Assembly (NCBI GenBank): GCA_947632155.1
Contig: CANROF010000009.1
Span: forward strand, 1 to 56,388
Length of the DNA: 56,388 nucleotides
Direction: 5' to 3'
From: an uncultured Oscillospiraceae bacterium
GTDB lineage: Bacteria; Bacillota; Clostridia; Oscillospirales; Oscillospiraceae
The notes beneath the pieces are model-generated. The model was not told the DNA's origin and made no database searches. It saw nothing but the letters and a program-made list of their open reading frames with translations. The translations under genes and the position numbers were made by a program. Shown one piece after another: positions 1 through 6,486 of this stretch; position 1 is the first letter of the stretch; each line of letters opens with the position of its first letter.

Positions 1-53
1 CTGATTCCCGGGACCGACACTTCGGCCCCGGGGTTTTTTGCCATCAAGGGAAT

Positions 54-231
54 GGGCCGATGTGGTCATCGGCCCCTACGGCGAGACGTGGGGTGGTACG
101 TTTACCGGAAAGATTAGTGAGAATCGATGGACGGGTCGCCGGGACGGCGACCCCTACGGCGTTTTTTGTAAGTTTTCATATATATCGGAAATGTTCCGAT
201 TCTCTCGTAGGGGCGGGTTCTAAACCCACCC
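54..231. repeat. Cluster of three 26-bp palindromic repeats
   Basis: Three short inverted repeats lie at 54-79, 132-157 and 207-231. All share the edge CCCCTAC (or its complement GTAGGGG) but have different palindromic cores: GGCCGATG/CATCGGCC in the first, GGTCGCC/GGCGACC in the second and GGCGGGTT/AACCCACC in the third. The rest of this 328-base stretch downstream of trxA shows no gene; a further GC-rich inverted repeat (GGGCCGCC/GGCGGGCCC) lies near 288-312. The same family recurs at four other places in the window. Confidence 0.8.
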
Positions 232-328
232 GGACCCGCCGATACGCTTTCGCTTTCCGGAAAACAAAAAACCTTCATATCTGCCGTACGGGCCGCCTCT
301 TTGGCGGGCCCTGCGTTACGGCGTTTTC

Positions 329-628
329 TCAGACTAAAAACTCCTCCAGCTCGTCCTTGGGGAGTAGTCCCACGGTGGTCTTTGCGGGCTCGCCGTTTTT
401 GAAGAGGACGAGGGTGGGGATGCTGGTGACGCCGTAGGCGTTGGCCAGCTCCGGGGACTCGTCCACATCCACCTTCACAAAGGCGATCTCCGGGTGCTCC
501 GCCTCCGCCTCCTCCAAGATGGGCGCCAGCATCCGGCAGGGCCCGCACCAGGTGGCGAAGAAGTCCACAAGCGTCGTCCCGGCGGCGATTTTTTCCTCAA
601 AGCCCTCTTTGTTTACAATTTCTGCCAT
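329..628 (-). CDS. trxA: Thioredoxin
   Basis: This is a cytoplasmic thioredoxin, the small dithiol carrier that reduces protein disulfides and is recharged by thioredoxin reductase. The protein is 99 residues, slightly short of the usual 105-110. It has the active site WCGPC at residues 27-31, the buried aspartate at about residue 22, and the cis-proline loop SIPTL near residue 72. The ATG is preceded by AAAGGAGG. The gene is divergent from trxB, its reducing partner, with a shared intergenic region of about 100 bases, so the two are likely expressed together. Nothing is unusual about the sequence. Confidence 0.97.
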   Translation of the reverse strand: MAEIVNKEGFEEKIAAGTTLVDFFATWCGPCRMLAPILEEAEAEHPEIAFVKVDVDESPELANAYGVTSIPTLVLFKNGEPAKTTVGLLPKDELEEFLV

Positions 629-655
629 AGGAAAGCCTCCTTTTATTTTTTCTCC

Positions 656-684
656 ATTATAATTCTTCCCTAAGCCCCTGTCAA
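656..684 (-). promoter_or_regulatory. Sigma-A promoter of trxA
   Basis: Read on the minus strand, a perfect TTGACA (684-679) is followed by a 17-base spacer and a perfect TATAAT (661-656), about 28 bases before the trxA start. On the plus strand, the -10 candidates for trxB are TATAAT at 690-695 and TATACT at 702-707, with only weak -35 matches, so the two promoters partly overlap back to back. Confidence 0.85.
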
Positions 685-731
685 TTTATTATAATGTGTG
701 TTATACTAAGAAAAAACATTGGAGGCGCTTC

Positions 732-1649
732 ATGTACGACCTTATCATCATCGGCGGGGGCCCGGCGGGGCTCACCGCCGCCACATACGCCCGCAGGGCG
801 GGGCTGGAGACACTGATCTTGGAGATCACCGTCTGCGGCGGGCAGATCATCAACTCCCAGAGCGTGGAAAATTTCCCCTCCATCCAGAACATCGAGGGCT
901 GGCGCCTCGCCGACAACTGGCAGAAGCAGGTCCAGGCCCTGGGCGTCCAGGTAAAGACCGCCGCCGTCACGGGCATCGAGCTTTCGGGGGACGTAAGGCT
1001 CGTCCACACCGCCAAGGGGGACTTTGAGGCCCGGGCCGTCATCGTCGCCACCGGCGCGGGCCACCGGAAGCTGGACTGCCCCGGGGCGGAGAAGTATTCC
1101 GGGCGGGGCGTCTCCACCTGCGCCTCCTGCGACGGGGCGTTTTTCAAAAACCGTGAGGTCGCCGTGGTGGGCGGCGGCAACACGGCCTTTGAGGACGCGC
1201 TGTACCTGGCCAATATCTGCTCCACGGTGTACATCGTCCACCGCAGGCGCGAATTCCGGGCTGAGCGGCGCCTTGTGGACGCCGCCAAAGCCAGGACGAA
1301 TGTGGAATTTTTGACGCCCTATGTCCCCGCCCAGGTCCTGGGGGACGAGCGTGGCCGCGCCGCGGCCCTCCGGGTGCGGAACGTGGAGACGGGCGAGGAG
1401 CGGACCCTTGAGACTCCCGGCATCTTCACCGCCATCGGCATGATTCCCAACAACGGGGCCTTCGCCAACGTCCTCCGGCTGGACGAGGCCGGCTACGCCG
1501 TGGCCGGGGAGGACTGCGAGAGCGGCACCCCGGGCGTCTGGGTGGCCGGGGACGGACGGCAGAAGAGCCTCCGTCAGCTCATCACCGCCGCCGCCGACGG
1601 CGCCGTGGCCGCCACCGCCGCCGCGAAATATGTAAATTCACTGAAATAA
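732..1649 (+). CDS. trxB: Thioredoxin reductase (NADPH)
   Basis: A flavoprotein that reduces thioredoxin with NAD(P)H in the cytoplasm. The 305-residue length is normal. The FAD-binding GGGPAG is at residues 8-13, the redox pair CASC at residues 130-133 (followed by DGAFF), and the second Rossmann motif GGGNTA about 20 residues later, with HRRREFRA typical of NADPH-dependent enzymes. The C-terminal GDGRQKSLRQ corresponds to the family FAD motif. The start is the ATG at 732 because GGAGGCG sits 5 bases upstream; in-frame codons further upstream lack a ribosome site. CASC replaces the more common CATC but keeps both cysteines. Confidence 0.96.
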   Translation: MYDLIIIGGGPAGLTAATYARRAGLETLILEITVCGGQIINSQSVENFPSIQNIEGWRLADNWQKQVQALGVQVKTAAVTGIELSGDVRLVHTAKGDFEARAVIVATGAGHRKLDCPGAEKYSGRGVSTCASCDGAFFKNREVAVVGGGNTAFEDALYLANICSTVYIVHRRREFRAERRLVDAAKARTNVEFLTPYVPAQVLGDERGRAAALRVRNVETGEERTLETPGIFTAIGMIPNNGAFANVLRLDEAGYAVAGEDCESGTPGVWVAGDGRQKSLRQLITAAADGAVAATAAAKYVNSLK

Positions 1650-1670
1650 TTTTACAGCTCTGTTATTTCT

Positions 1671-1705
1671 GTACGGGCCGTGACCGCAGGGAATGCCCTT
1701 GGGCA
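1671..1705 (+). repeat. 35-bp dispersed repeat, copy 1
   Basis: The stretch beginning GTACGGGCCGTGACCGC and ending near GGGC closely matches the complement of 13816-13849. The match extends weakly upstream (TTATTTCT against ATAATTCCGC). It lies between trxB and dut and contains GGGCATTCCC-like self-complementarity. Two copies 12 kb apart in opposite orientation indicate a dispersed element rather than a gene-specific signal. Confidence 0.6.
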
Positions 1706-1748
1706 CGCCCACAGCGGCCCATTTTGGAGAAAAGAAAGGAACATACAT

Positions 1749-2192
1749 ATGGAGCCCATCACCATCAAGGTAAAAAAAATAGACCCCCGGGCCGTTCTCC
1801 CCTCCCGGGGCTCCCCCTTCTCCGCCGGGGCGGACCTGCGCGCCTGCATGGACGGGCCCGTCACCGTGGCCCCCGGCGAGACGGTCTTTATCCACACCGG
1901 CCTCACCGCCGAGATTCCCCAGGGCTACGCCGGCTTCGTCTTCGCCCGCTCCGGCCTTGCCAGCAAATCCGGCCTGGCCCCGGCCAACAAGGTGGGCGTG
2001 GTGGACTCCGACTACCGGGGCGAATACATGGTGGCGCTCCTGAATCACTCCGATAAGCCCGTCACCGTAAATCCCGGCGACCGGGTGGCGCAGCTCGTGG
2101 TGATGCCCGTGGCGTTCACCGATTTCACGGAGGTCCAGGAGCTCTCCGAAACCCAGCGCGGCGCCGGGGGCTTTGGGTCTACGGGGAAGTGA
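1749..2192 (+). CDS. dut: dUTP diphosphatase
   Basis: Hydrolyses dUTP to dUMP and pyrophosphate, keeping uracil out of DNA and feeding thymidylate synthesis (folA and thyA lie at the other end of the window). The 147-residue protein shows all five trimeric dUTPase motifs in order: AGADL, RSGLA, GVVDSDYRGE, RVAQLV and the C-terminal RGAGGFGSTG. The tail normally reads RGSGGFGSTG, so one serine is alanine here. The start is the ATG at 1749, preceded by GAAAGGAA; upstream in-frame codons run into a repeat. It follows trxB by 99 bases. Confidence 0.96.
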   Translation: MEPITIKVKKIDPRAVLPSRGSPFSAGADLRACMDGPVTVAPGETVFIHTGLTAEIPQGYAGFVFARSGLASKSGLAPANKVGVVDSDYRGEYMVALLNHSDKPVTVNPGDRVAQLVVMPVAFTDFTEVQELSETQRGAGGFGSTGK

Positions 2193-2208
2193 TGTCCCGC
2201 CCCCCCCC

Positions 2209-2234
2209 GTAAGGGCCGGACAGCGTGCCGGCCC
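2209..2234 (+). repeat. 26-bp palindromic repeat, GGCCGGACA core
   Basis: GTAAGGGCCGGACAGC followed by GTGCCGGCCC is one copy of the palindrome family seen at 54-231 and elsewhere, with the core GGCCGG/CCGGCC. It lies just after the dut stop and before the next promoter. Confidence 0.7.
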
Positions 2235-2282
2235 GTTTTCGCTTGCAACGTAAATTATTTTATGTTTATCGTTAAATTATAG

Positions 2283-2311
2283 TTGACAAACATATAAGTC
2301 TGTGATATACT
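2283..2311 (+). promoter_or_regulatory. Sigma-A promoter of the DUF2975/HTH operon
   Basis: TTGACA at 2283-2288, a 17-base spacer, and TATACT at 2306-2311, in an AT-rich pocket between two GC-rich genes. The downstream start codon is about 30 bases away. Confidence 0.85.
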
Positions 2312-2341
2312 GTGCCCATCTTCAAAAGGGAGGGCACAACT

Positions 2342-2959
2342 ATGGAAAAGCTCAAAAAGACAGCGCGCGTACTGGACGTATTTGCCAAAGTGTTCCGGGC
2401 GATCTCCATCGCCGCCGCCATCATCCTGCTCGTGGGCCTTGTTATCACCTCGGTATACTACCTATCCATCCGAAACGACGACGCGACAGCGGTGCTGGCA
2501 GGCGGGGACCTGCACGTGACCTTGGGACATGTGCGGTTGAATCTCACCCATCTGGTCCCGGGCACCACCCGGCCCCTGGTGCCGGTGGCCGTGATGCTGC
2601 TGGCGGGCGCCCTGGTGCTGGCCATCGCGGTGGTGGAGCTGAACATCTTGCGTCGAATCCTGGCCCCCATGGCGGAGGGCCGTCCCTTCGACTCCACGGT
2701 GTCGGGGAATCTCAGAAAGCTGGGGTGGATGTCCCTGGCGCAGGTGGCGGTTTACAGCGTCGCCGAACCGCTGATCACAGCCATGGAGCTGCGGCTCGTT
2801 GAGTTCGGGTATTTTCTGAATCAGGAGTACGTGGAGAGCTACACGGTGAATTTCCACCTGGAGCTGTCCCGCTTTCTCATCCCGGCGGCGCTGTTCTTCC
2901 TGTCCTACGTCTTCCGCTACGGCGAGGAGCTCCAGCGCCAGTCGGACGAGACGCTTTGA
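2342..2959 (+). CDS. DUF2975-type membrane protein
   Basis: A 205-residue integral membrane protein with four predicted helices at about residues 20-42, 80-103, 128-148 and 178-195, and a charged C-terminal tail. Layout and partner gene match the DUF2975 family, small membrane proteins of unknown function that are nearly always followed by a small Cro/CI-type DNA-binding protein. The start at 2342 has GGGAGGG about 8 bases upstream; earlier in-frame starts lack a site. The next gene begins 10 bases after the stop. The family assignment is from fold pattern and context. Confidence 0.75.
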   Translation: MEKLKKTARVLDVFAKVFRAISIAAAIILLVGLVITSVYYLSIRNDDATAVLAGGDLHVTLGHVRLNLTHLVPGTTRPLVPVAVMLLAGALVLAIAVVELNILRRILAPMAEGRPFDSTVSGNLRKLGWMSLAQVAVYSVAEPLITAMELRLVEFGYFLNQEYVESYTVNFHLELSRFLIPAALFFLSYVFRYGEELQRQSDETL

Positions 2960-2968
2960 GGTGGTCAA

Positions 2969-3178
2969 ATGCCGATTATATTACGCCTGGACCGGGTGAT
3001 GGCGGACCGGAAGATGTCCCTGAATACCCTCTCGGAGAAGGTGGGCATCGCCAACGTCAACCTCTCCAAAATAAAGACCGGCAAGGTCAGCGCCATCCGC
3101 TTCTCCACCTTAGAGGCCATCTGCGACGCCTTAGAGTGCCAGCCGGGGGATATTTTAGAGTATAAAAAGGACCCATAA
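2969..3178 (+). CDS. YozG-like Cro/CI-family HTH regulator
   Basis: A 69-residue single-domain helix-turn-helix protein. It opens MPIILRLDRVMADRKMS and carries the recognition region NTLSEKVGIANVNLSKIKTG, then the typical PGDILEY C-terminus of the YozG/XRE group. It lies 10 bases after the DUF2975-type gene, an arrangement known in many Firmicutes, and probably autoregulates the pair. GAGGTG precedes the ATG. A strong terminator follows 7 bases after the stop. Confidence 0.88.
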   Translation: MPIILRLDRVMADRKMSLNTLSEKVGIANVNLSKIKTGKVSAIRFSTLEAICDALECQPGDILEYKKDP

Positions 3179-3182
3179 AGAA

Positions 3183-3218
3183 CCGAGCGGGGACACGCGT
3201 CCCCGCTCGGGTTTATTT
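3183..3218 (+). terminator. Rho-independent terminator of the DUF2975/HTH operon
   Basis: A 12-bp stem CCGAGCGGGGAC/GTCCCCGCTCGG with a 4-base loop, followed by TTTATTTT. Confidence 0.85.
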
Positions 3219-3327
3219 TCCAAAAAGATCGCTGTGGGTGTCAGTGCGGTAAAGCAACAGCTCATTGCCGTCTACGCGGTAAATCAGCAGCCAATTTAAA
3301 TCTGGCTGAGTATCTGACCGTCAGCAT
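3213..3327 (-). pseudogene. Internally deleted YafQ/RelE-type toxin remnant
   Basis: On the minus strand an ATG (3327-3325) two bases after the antitoxin stop opens MLTVRYSARFK, the usual beginning of YafQ-type mRNA interferases. After about eleven codons, another frame continues with PDLNWLLIYRVDGNELLL and ends HSDLFGK, the usual toxin C-terminus. Some 50-60 central codons are missing and the two ends are out of frame, so no functional toxin can be made. Toxins of this family are about 90 residues; the remnant spans 115 bases. Identification is from recalled family N- and C-termini. Confidence 0.72.
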
Positions 3328-3329
3328 GA

Positions 3330-3545
3330 TCAGTCGTCCTCCGCCAGAATCTCGGAGAGGAGCTCGGACGTCGATCCGTCAAAGATAGACCCGCCGCCGG
3401 TGTCGAGCTCTTCTATAGCCTCCCGGGTGGCGGCGTTGGGCTGCTCGTCCGGAATCGCCGCGCCCTGCAAAAAAGAGAGCACGTAATACATTTTGCCGTC
3501 CGGTATCCGGTCGATGAGGCTTTTCGCCAGCTCCCTGCTGCTCAC
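3330..3545 (-). CDS. Orphan type II antitoxin-like protein
   Basis: A 71-residue acidic protein whose end (ATREAIEELDTGGG then FDGSTSELLSEILAEDD) matches antitoxins that precede YafQ/RelE-type toxins in Clostridia. The start is GTG at 3545, because AAGGAGG lies 8 bases upstream and the nearby ATG is out of frame. A TATAAT box at 3596-3591 lies upstream. The downstream toxin is reduced to a deletion remnant, so the antitoxin is orphaned; it may persist as a regulator or because loss of the toxin is neutral. Confidence 0.72.
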   Translation of the reverse strand: MSSRELAKSLIDRIPDGKMYYVLSFLQGAAIPDEQPNAATREAIEELDTGGGSIFDGSTSELLSEILAEDD

Positions 3546-3627
3546 ATTCCATTCCTCCTTTTCACACGTCAGGTTTCAACACATTTCCCTATTATAAATA
3601 CCCCGCGCCTTGCGACGCGGGTTTTTT

Positions 3628-3804
3628 TCATATATCCGCGAACGCCTCGCGCTCTTCGGGGGTGAAGTTGGGGGCGGGGGGCGTTTTGGGCTTGAGGGTG
3701 TCGAGGAGGGCGGCTATCCGGCTGTGAAAAACAATGACGACCGTCACGGCGGCGGCGATGAGGACGACGGCGGAAAGGATGGCGGCGGTTTTTTTCTTGC
3801 TCAT
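3628..3804 (-). CDS. Small single-pass membrane protein
   Basis: A 58-residue protein with a Lys-rich N-terminus (MSKKKTA), one hydrophobic helix at about residues 7-27 and a Pro-rich hydrophilic tail ending PEEREAFADI. I do not recognise a family. The ATG at 3804 has GAGGT about 10 bases upstream; a longer in-frame reading has no ribosome site. It is monocistronic, between the orphan antitoxin and the asp23 promoter. A GC-rich hairpin (CCCGCG/CGCGGG, 3601-3620) follows the stop, with its T run on the opposite strand. Confidence 0.55.
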   Translation of the reverse strand: MSKKKTAAILSAVVLIAAAVTVVIVFHSRIAALLDTLKPKTPPAPNFTPEEREAFADI

Positions 3805-3925
3805 ATTTCTGACCTCCCGGATGTATCGTGAGTTTATTTTACACTGTTTCCCCAACTATTTCAATAGTTTTTTCAATTTTAGCCTCTCTTAAGCCGGAGG
3901 GAGCCGAAAAAAGCGCAATTACATC

Positions 3926-3954
3926 TTGCCGTGGCGGGAAAGATGGTGTATAAT
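3926..3954 (+). promoter_or_regulatory. Promoter of asp23-fakA
   Basis: TTGCCG at 3926-3931, a 17-base spacer and a perfect TATAAT at 3949-3954, 32 bases before the start codon. Confidence 0.75.
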
Positions 3955-3985
3955 TGTTTGAACGATTTTTTTGAGAGGTGCAGAC

Positions 3986-4336
3986 ATGGTCAGATTCAAA
4001 ACCGCCCTGGGCGTCATATCCATATCGCCCGACGTCATCACCACCCTGGTCGGCGACGCGGCCACAAGCTGCTTCGGCGTCAAGGGCATGGCTATGCGGT
4101 CCGTCACAGACGGCCTGGTACATCTCCTGAAGCCCGAGGCCATGGGCAGGGGCGTCCACATCGCCTACGGCGAGGATTACATTCTCATTGACCTTCACAT
4201 CATCGTTGACCAGGGCGTCAACATCCCGGTGCTGTGCGGCAGCATCATCAGCGAGGTAAAATATAAGGTCACCGAGGCCACCGGCATCGAGGTCCGCTCC
4301 GTGGACGTCTTTGTGGACTCGATAAGTCTTGATTGA
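3986..4336 (+). CDS. Asp23/Gls24 family protein
   Basis: A 116-residue cytoplasmic protein of the Asp23/Gls24 (YloU-like) family, linked in Firmicutes to envelope and alkaline stress homeostasis. Typical features are the opening TALGVISISPDVITTLVGDAA and the central alternating strand region IDLHIIVDQGVNIP. The start at 3986 is chosen because GAGAGGTG precedes it at the right distance. In most Firmicutes this gene directly precedes the DAK2/FakA gene, as here, and the fakA start region overlaps its end. The biochemical role is not established. Confidence 0.9.
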   Translation: MVRFKTALGVISISPDVITTLVGDAATSCFGVKGMAMRSVTDGLVHLLKPEAMGRGVHIAYGEDYILIDLHIIVDQGVNIPVLCGSIISEVKYKVTEATGIEVRSVDVFVDSISLD

Positions 4337-4350
4337 TGGAGGAGAGAGCC

Positions 4351-6039
4351 TTGGTACATTCGATAGACGCCGCGCTTTTCAAATCAATGATCATCTCCGG
4401 CGCGGCACTTCTTGAGCAGCACAAGCAGCAGATAAACGAGCTGAACGTCTTCCCCGTCCCCGACGGGGACACCGGCACCAACATGAGCCTCACCATGGGC
4501 TCCGGCGTCACGGCGCTGCAGGCCCATGAGTACGAGACAGTCACCGCCGTGGCGGACGCCGTGGCCAGCGCCCTCCTGCGGGGGGCCCGGGGCAACTCCG
4601 GCGTCATCCTCTCCCTCCTTTTCCGGGGCATCGGCAAGAGCCTGAAGGAGAAGCGCGTCTGCACCGCCGCGGACCTGGCCGCCGCCCTCACCCGCGGGGT
4701 GGAGGTGGCCTACAAGGCCGTCATGCGCCCCACGGAGGGCACCATCCTCACCGTCTCCCGTGTCTCGGCGGAGGCCGCCCGGGCCTACGTGGAGTCCGGG
4801 GAGGACTTAGAGGAGCTTTTCGACAGGATGCTCTCCGCCGGGGACGAGGCCCTGGCCGGCACCACGGAGCAAAACCCCGTCCTCAAAAAGGCCGGCGTGG
4901 TGGACGCCGGAGGCAAGGGGTATCTCTACATCCTCCGGGGGATGCTCTCCGCCCTCCTGGGCCACCCCGTGGAGCACACGGGGTCTGAGGACGAGCCGGA
5001 GAACACCGCGGACTTCGCCGCCATGGGGGACGAGGAGATCACTTTCGCCTTTGACACCGTCTTCATCGTCCGGAAAAACCACCCGGACGTGGATCTGGAC
5101 CCCTTCCGGGAGTACCTGAGCTCCATCGGCGATTCCCTCGTCATCGGCGAGGACGACGAGGCCTTCAAGGTCCACGTACATACCAACACCCCCGGCGACG
5201 CCCTGAACGCCGCCCAGCAGTACGGCACTCTGGAGCTTGCGAAGATCGAGAACATGGTCACCCAGCGCGACGACCTGGCCGCCGGGCGCAAGGCCCAGTC
5301 CACCGACGACCTGGCCCAGGTGGAAAAGGAGCTGGAGGCCATGGAGAGCGAGTCCCCGGAGCCCGTGGACGTGCCCCCGGAGCGCCGCTACGGCCTGGTG
5401 GCCGTCTGCGCCGGCAGCGGCATGGAGGCGGTCTTTAAAAATCTGGGCGTGGACGCCCTGGTCACCGGCGGCCAGACCATGAACCCCTCCACCGAGGACA
5501 TCCTGCGGGCGGTCCAGACCGTCCCCGCGGAGACGGTCTTTGTCCTGCCCAACAACAAAAACATCATCATGGCCGCCCAACAGTGCGACAGGCTCACGAA
5601 AAAGAACGTGGTGGTCATCCCCTCCAAGACCGTGCCCCAGGGCATCTCGGCCCTGGTGTGCTTTGACGACACCCTCTCCCCCGACGACCTCACCGAGGCC
5701 ATGACCGACGCCTGCGGCACCGTCCACACGGCCCTTGTGACCTACGCGGCCAGGGACTCGGAGTTCGACGGCACGGAGATAAAGGCCGGGGAGTATCTGG
5801 CGCTGCTGGAAAACCAGCTCCTGGCCAGCACCTCGGACCTGGCGCAGCTCATCGGCGGCATCGCCGACGCCGTCCGGGACTTCGACCCCGAGGTCCTCAC
5901 CGTCTTTTACGGCGAGGACGTCAGCGAGGAGGCCGCCCGGGCCGTGGAGGAGAAGCTGGCCGCCCTCTTCCCCGACGCCGACATCCAGCTCATCTCCGGC
6001 GGCCAACCCGTATACTACTACATGATCTCTGCGGAATAA
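4351..6039 (+). CDS. fakA: DAK2-domain fatty acid kinase catalytic subunit
   Basis: FakA/YloV-type protein: an ATP-binding DAK2 domain (residues about 10-200) with the signatures VPDGDTGTNMSLTM and RGARGNSGVI, a middle domain, and a C-terminal DegV-like half ending QPVYYYMISAE. With a DegV-type FakB as acyl carrier it phosphorylates fatty acids for phospholipid synthesis; a degV gene lies at 12772-13644. The most likely start is TTG at 4351, with GGAGGAGAG about 6 bases before it; an ATG at 4336 would overlap the asp23 stop but has no site. Length is 562 residues, normal for the family. The transcript extends through a composite repeat to a terminator at 6248. Confidence 0.92.
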   Translation: MVHSIDAALFKSMIISGAALLEQHKQQINELNVFPVPDGDTGTNMSLTMGSGVTALQAHEYETVTAVADAVASALLRGARGNSGVILSLLFRGIGKSLKEKRVCTAADLAAALTRGVEVAYKAVMRPTEGTILTVSRVSAEAARAYVESGEDLEELFDRMLSAGDEALAGTTEQNPVLKKAGVVDAGGKGYLYILRGMLSALLGHPVEHTGSEDEPENTADFAAMGDEEITFAFDTVFIVRKNHPDVDLDPFREYLSSIGDSLVIGEDDEAFKVHVHTNTPGDALNAAQQYGTLELAKIENMVTQRDDLAAGRKAQSTDDLAQVEKELEAMESESPEPVDVPPERRYGLVAVCAGSGMEAVFKNLGVDALVTGGQTMNPSTEDILRAVQTVPAETVFVLPNNKNIIMAAQQCDRLTKKNVVVIPSKTVPQGISALVCFDDTLSPDDLTEAMTDACGTVHTALVTYAARDSEFDGTEIKAGEYLALLENQLLASTSDLAQLIGGIADAVRDFDPEVLTVFYGEDVSEEAARAVEEKLAALFPDADIQLISGGQPVYYYMISAE

Positions 6040-6041
6040 AA

Positions 6042-6235
6042 CTGGCTCGAAAGCCCTGACGGGCTTTCGATGCCAAAGGATACGTGCGGGCCTCCATGGG
6101 TGAATTCTGCGGAATTCACCCATGGAGGCCCTGCTGTTTTGCTCCGCGCACGGCCCCCTGGGCCGCACACTCCGCAAAACAAAAGGGATTTTTTCCGACG
6201 CGCATGTCGTCGGAAAAAATATTGAATCGGAGTTT
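6042..6235 (+). repeat. Composite four-hairpin element, copy 1
   Basis: Starts 2 bases after the fakA stop. In order: hairpin i (CTCGAAAGCCC/GGGCTTTCGA, 6046-6070), linker ATGCCAAAGG, hairpin ii (18-bp stem opening GCCTCCATGGGTGAATTC, 6090-6129), hairpin iii (outer stem GTTTTGC/GCAAAAC enclosing a CGGCCC/GGGCCG stem, 6136-6180), linker AAAAGGGA, hairpin iv (ATTTTTTCCGACG stem, 6188-6220), then TATTGAAT. Related copies are at 25066, 34757 and 36192. It lies between the stop codon and a terminator, so it is transcribed as the fakA 3' untranslated region. Confidence 0.85.
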
Positions 6236-6247
6236 GAAAAAATGGAA

Positions 6248-6276
6248 GTTCCCGCCGTTTCGGCGGGAACTTTTTT
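6248..6276 (+). terminator. Rho-independent terminator of fakA
   Basis: Stem GTTCCCGCC/GGCGGGAAC with a 4-base GTTT-type loop followed by six T, placed after the composite repeat. Confidence 0.88.
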
Positions 6277-6316
6277 ACTGTTTAGCGTGTCAAAAAGAAA
6301 GGTGGAAAACATATGG

Positions 6317-6437
6317 CGCGCTTCCGGTTTTTACAACCCCATATTGTAACAAAACGGCATCAAAAGTTTAAATCTTTTTTACAAAAATCTAAATTTTCTA
6401 AACTTCACTTGAATTTTCCGGAAGCGCGGTATATACT
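6317..6437 (+). promoter_or_regulatory. Promoter and long-spaced inverted repeat before the MacAB-type operon
   Basis: TTGAAT at 6409-6414, 17-base spacer, TATACT at 6432-6437. An 11-bp arm CCGGAAGCGCG (6418-6428) lies inside the spacer, and its exact complement CGCGCTTCCGG lies at 6317-6327, with about 90 AT-rich bases between. A protein bound to the spacer arm would block RNA polymerase, and the remote arm could allow looping. The regulator is not identifiable here. Confidence 0.6.
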
Positions 6438-6486
6438 TCCATAGTATCACGCTCCCGCCGGGGCGGCGGGGAAAGGAGAAGTGCAC

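Noticed and set aside
3601-3622. Terminator for the small membrane protein at 3628
   Set aside because: The T run is on the plus strand while the gene is on the minus strand, so support is weak.
4807-6312. Long minus-strand open frame opposite fakA
   Set aside because: High-GC codon bias opens antisense frames; its composition (Gly/Val/Asp/His-rich) is typical of an antisense shadow and fakA is certain on the other strand.
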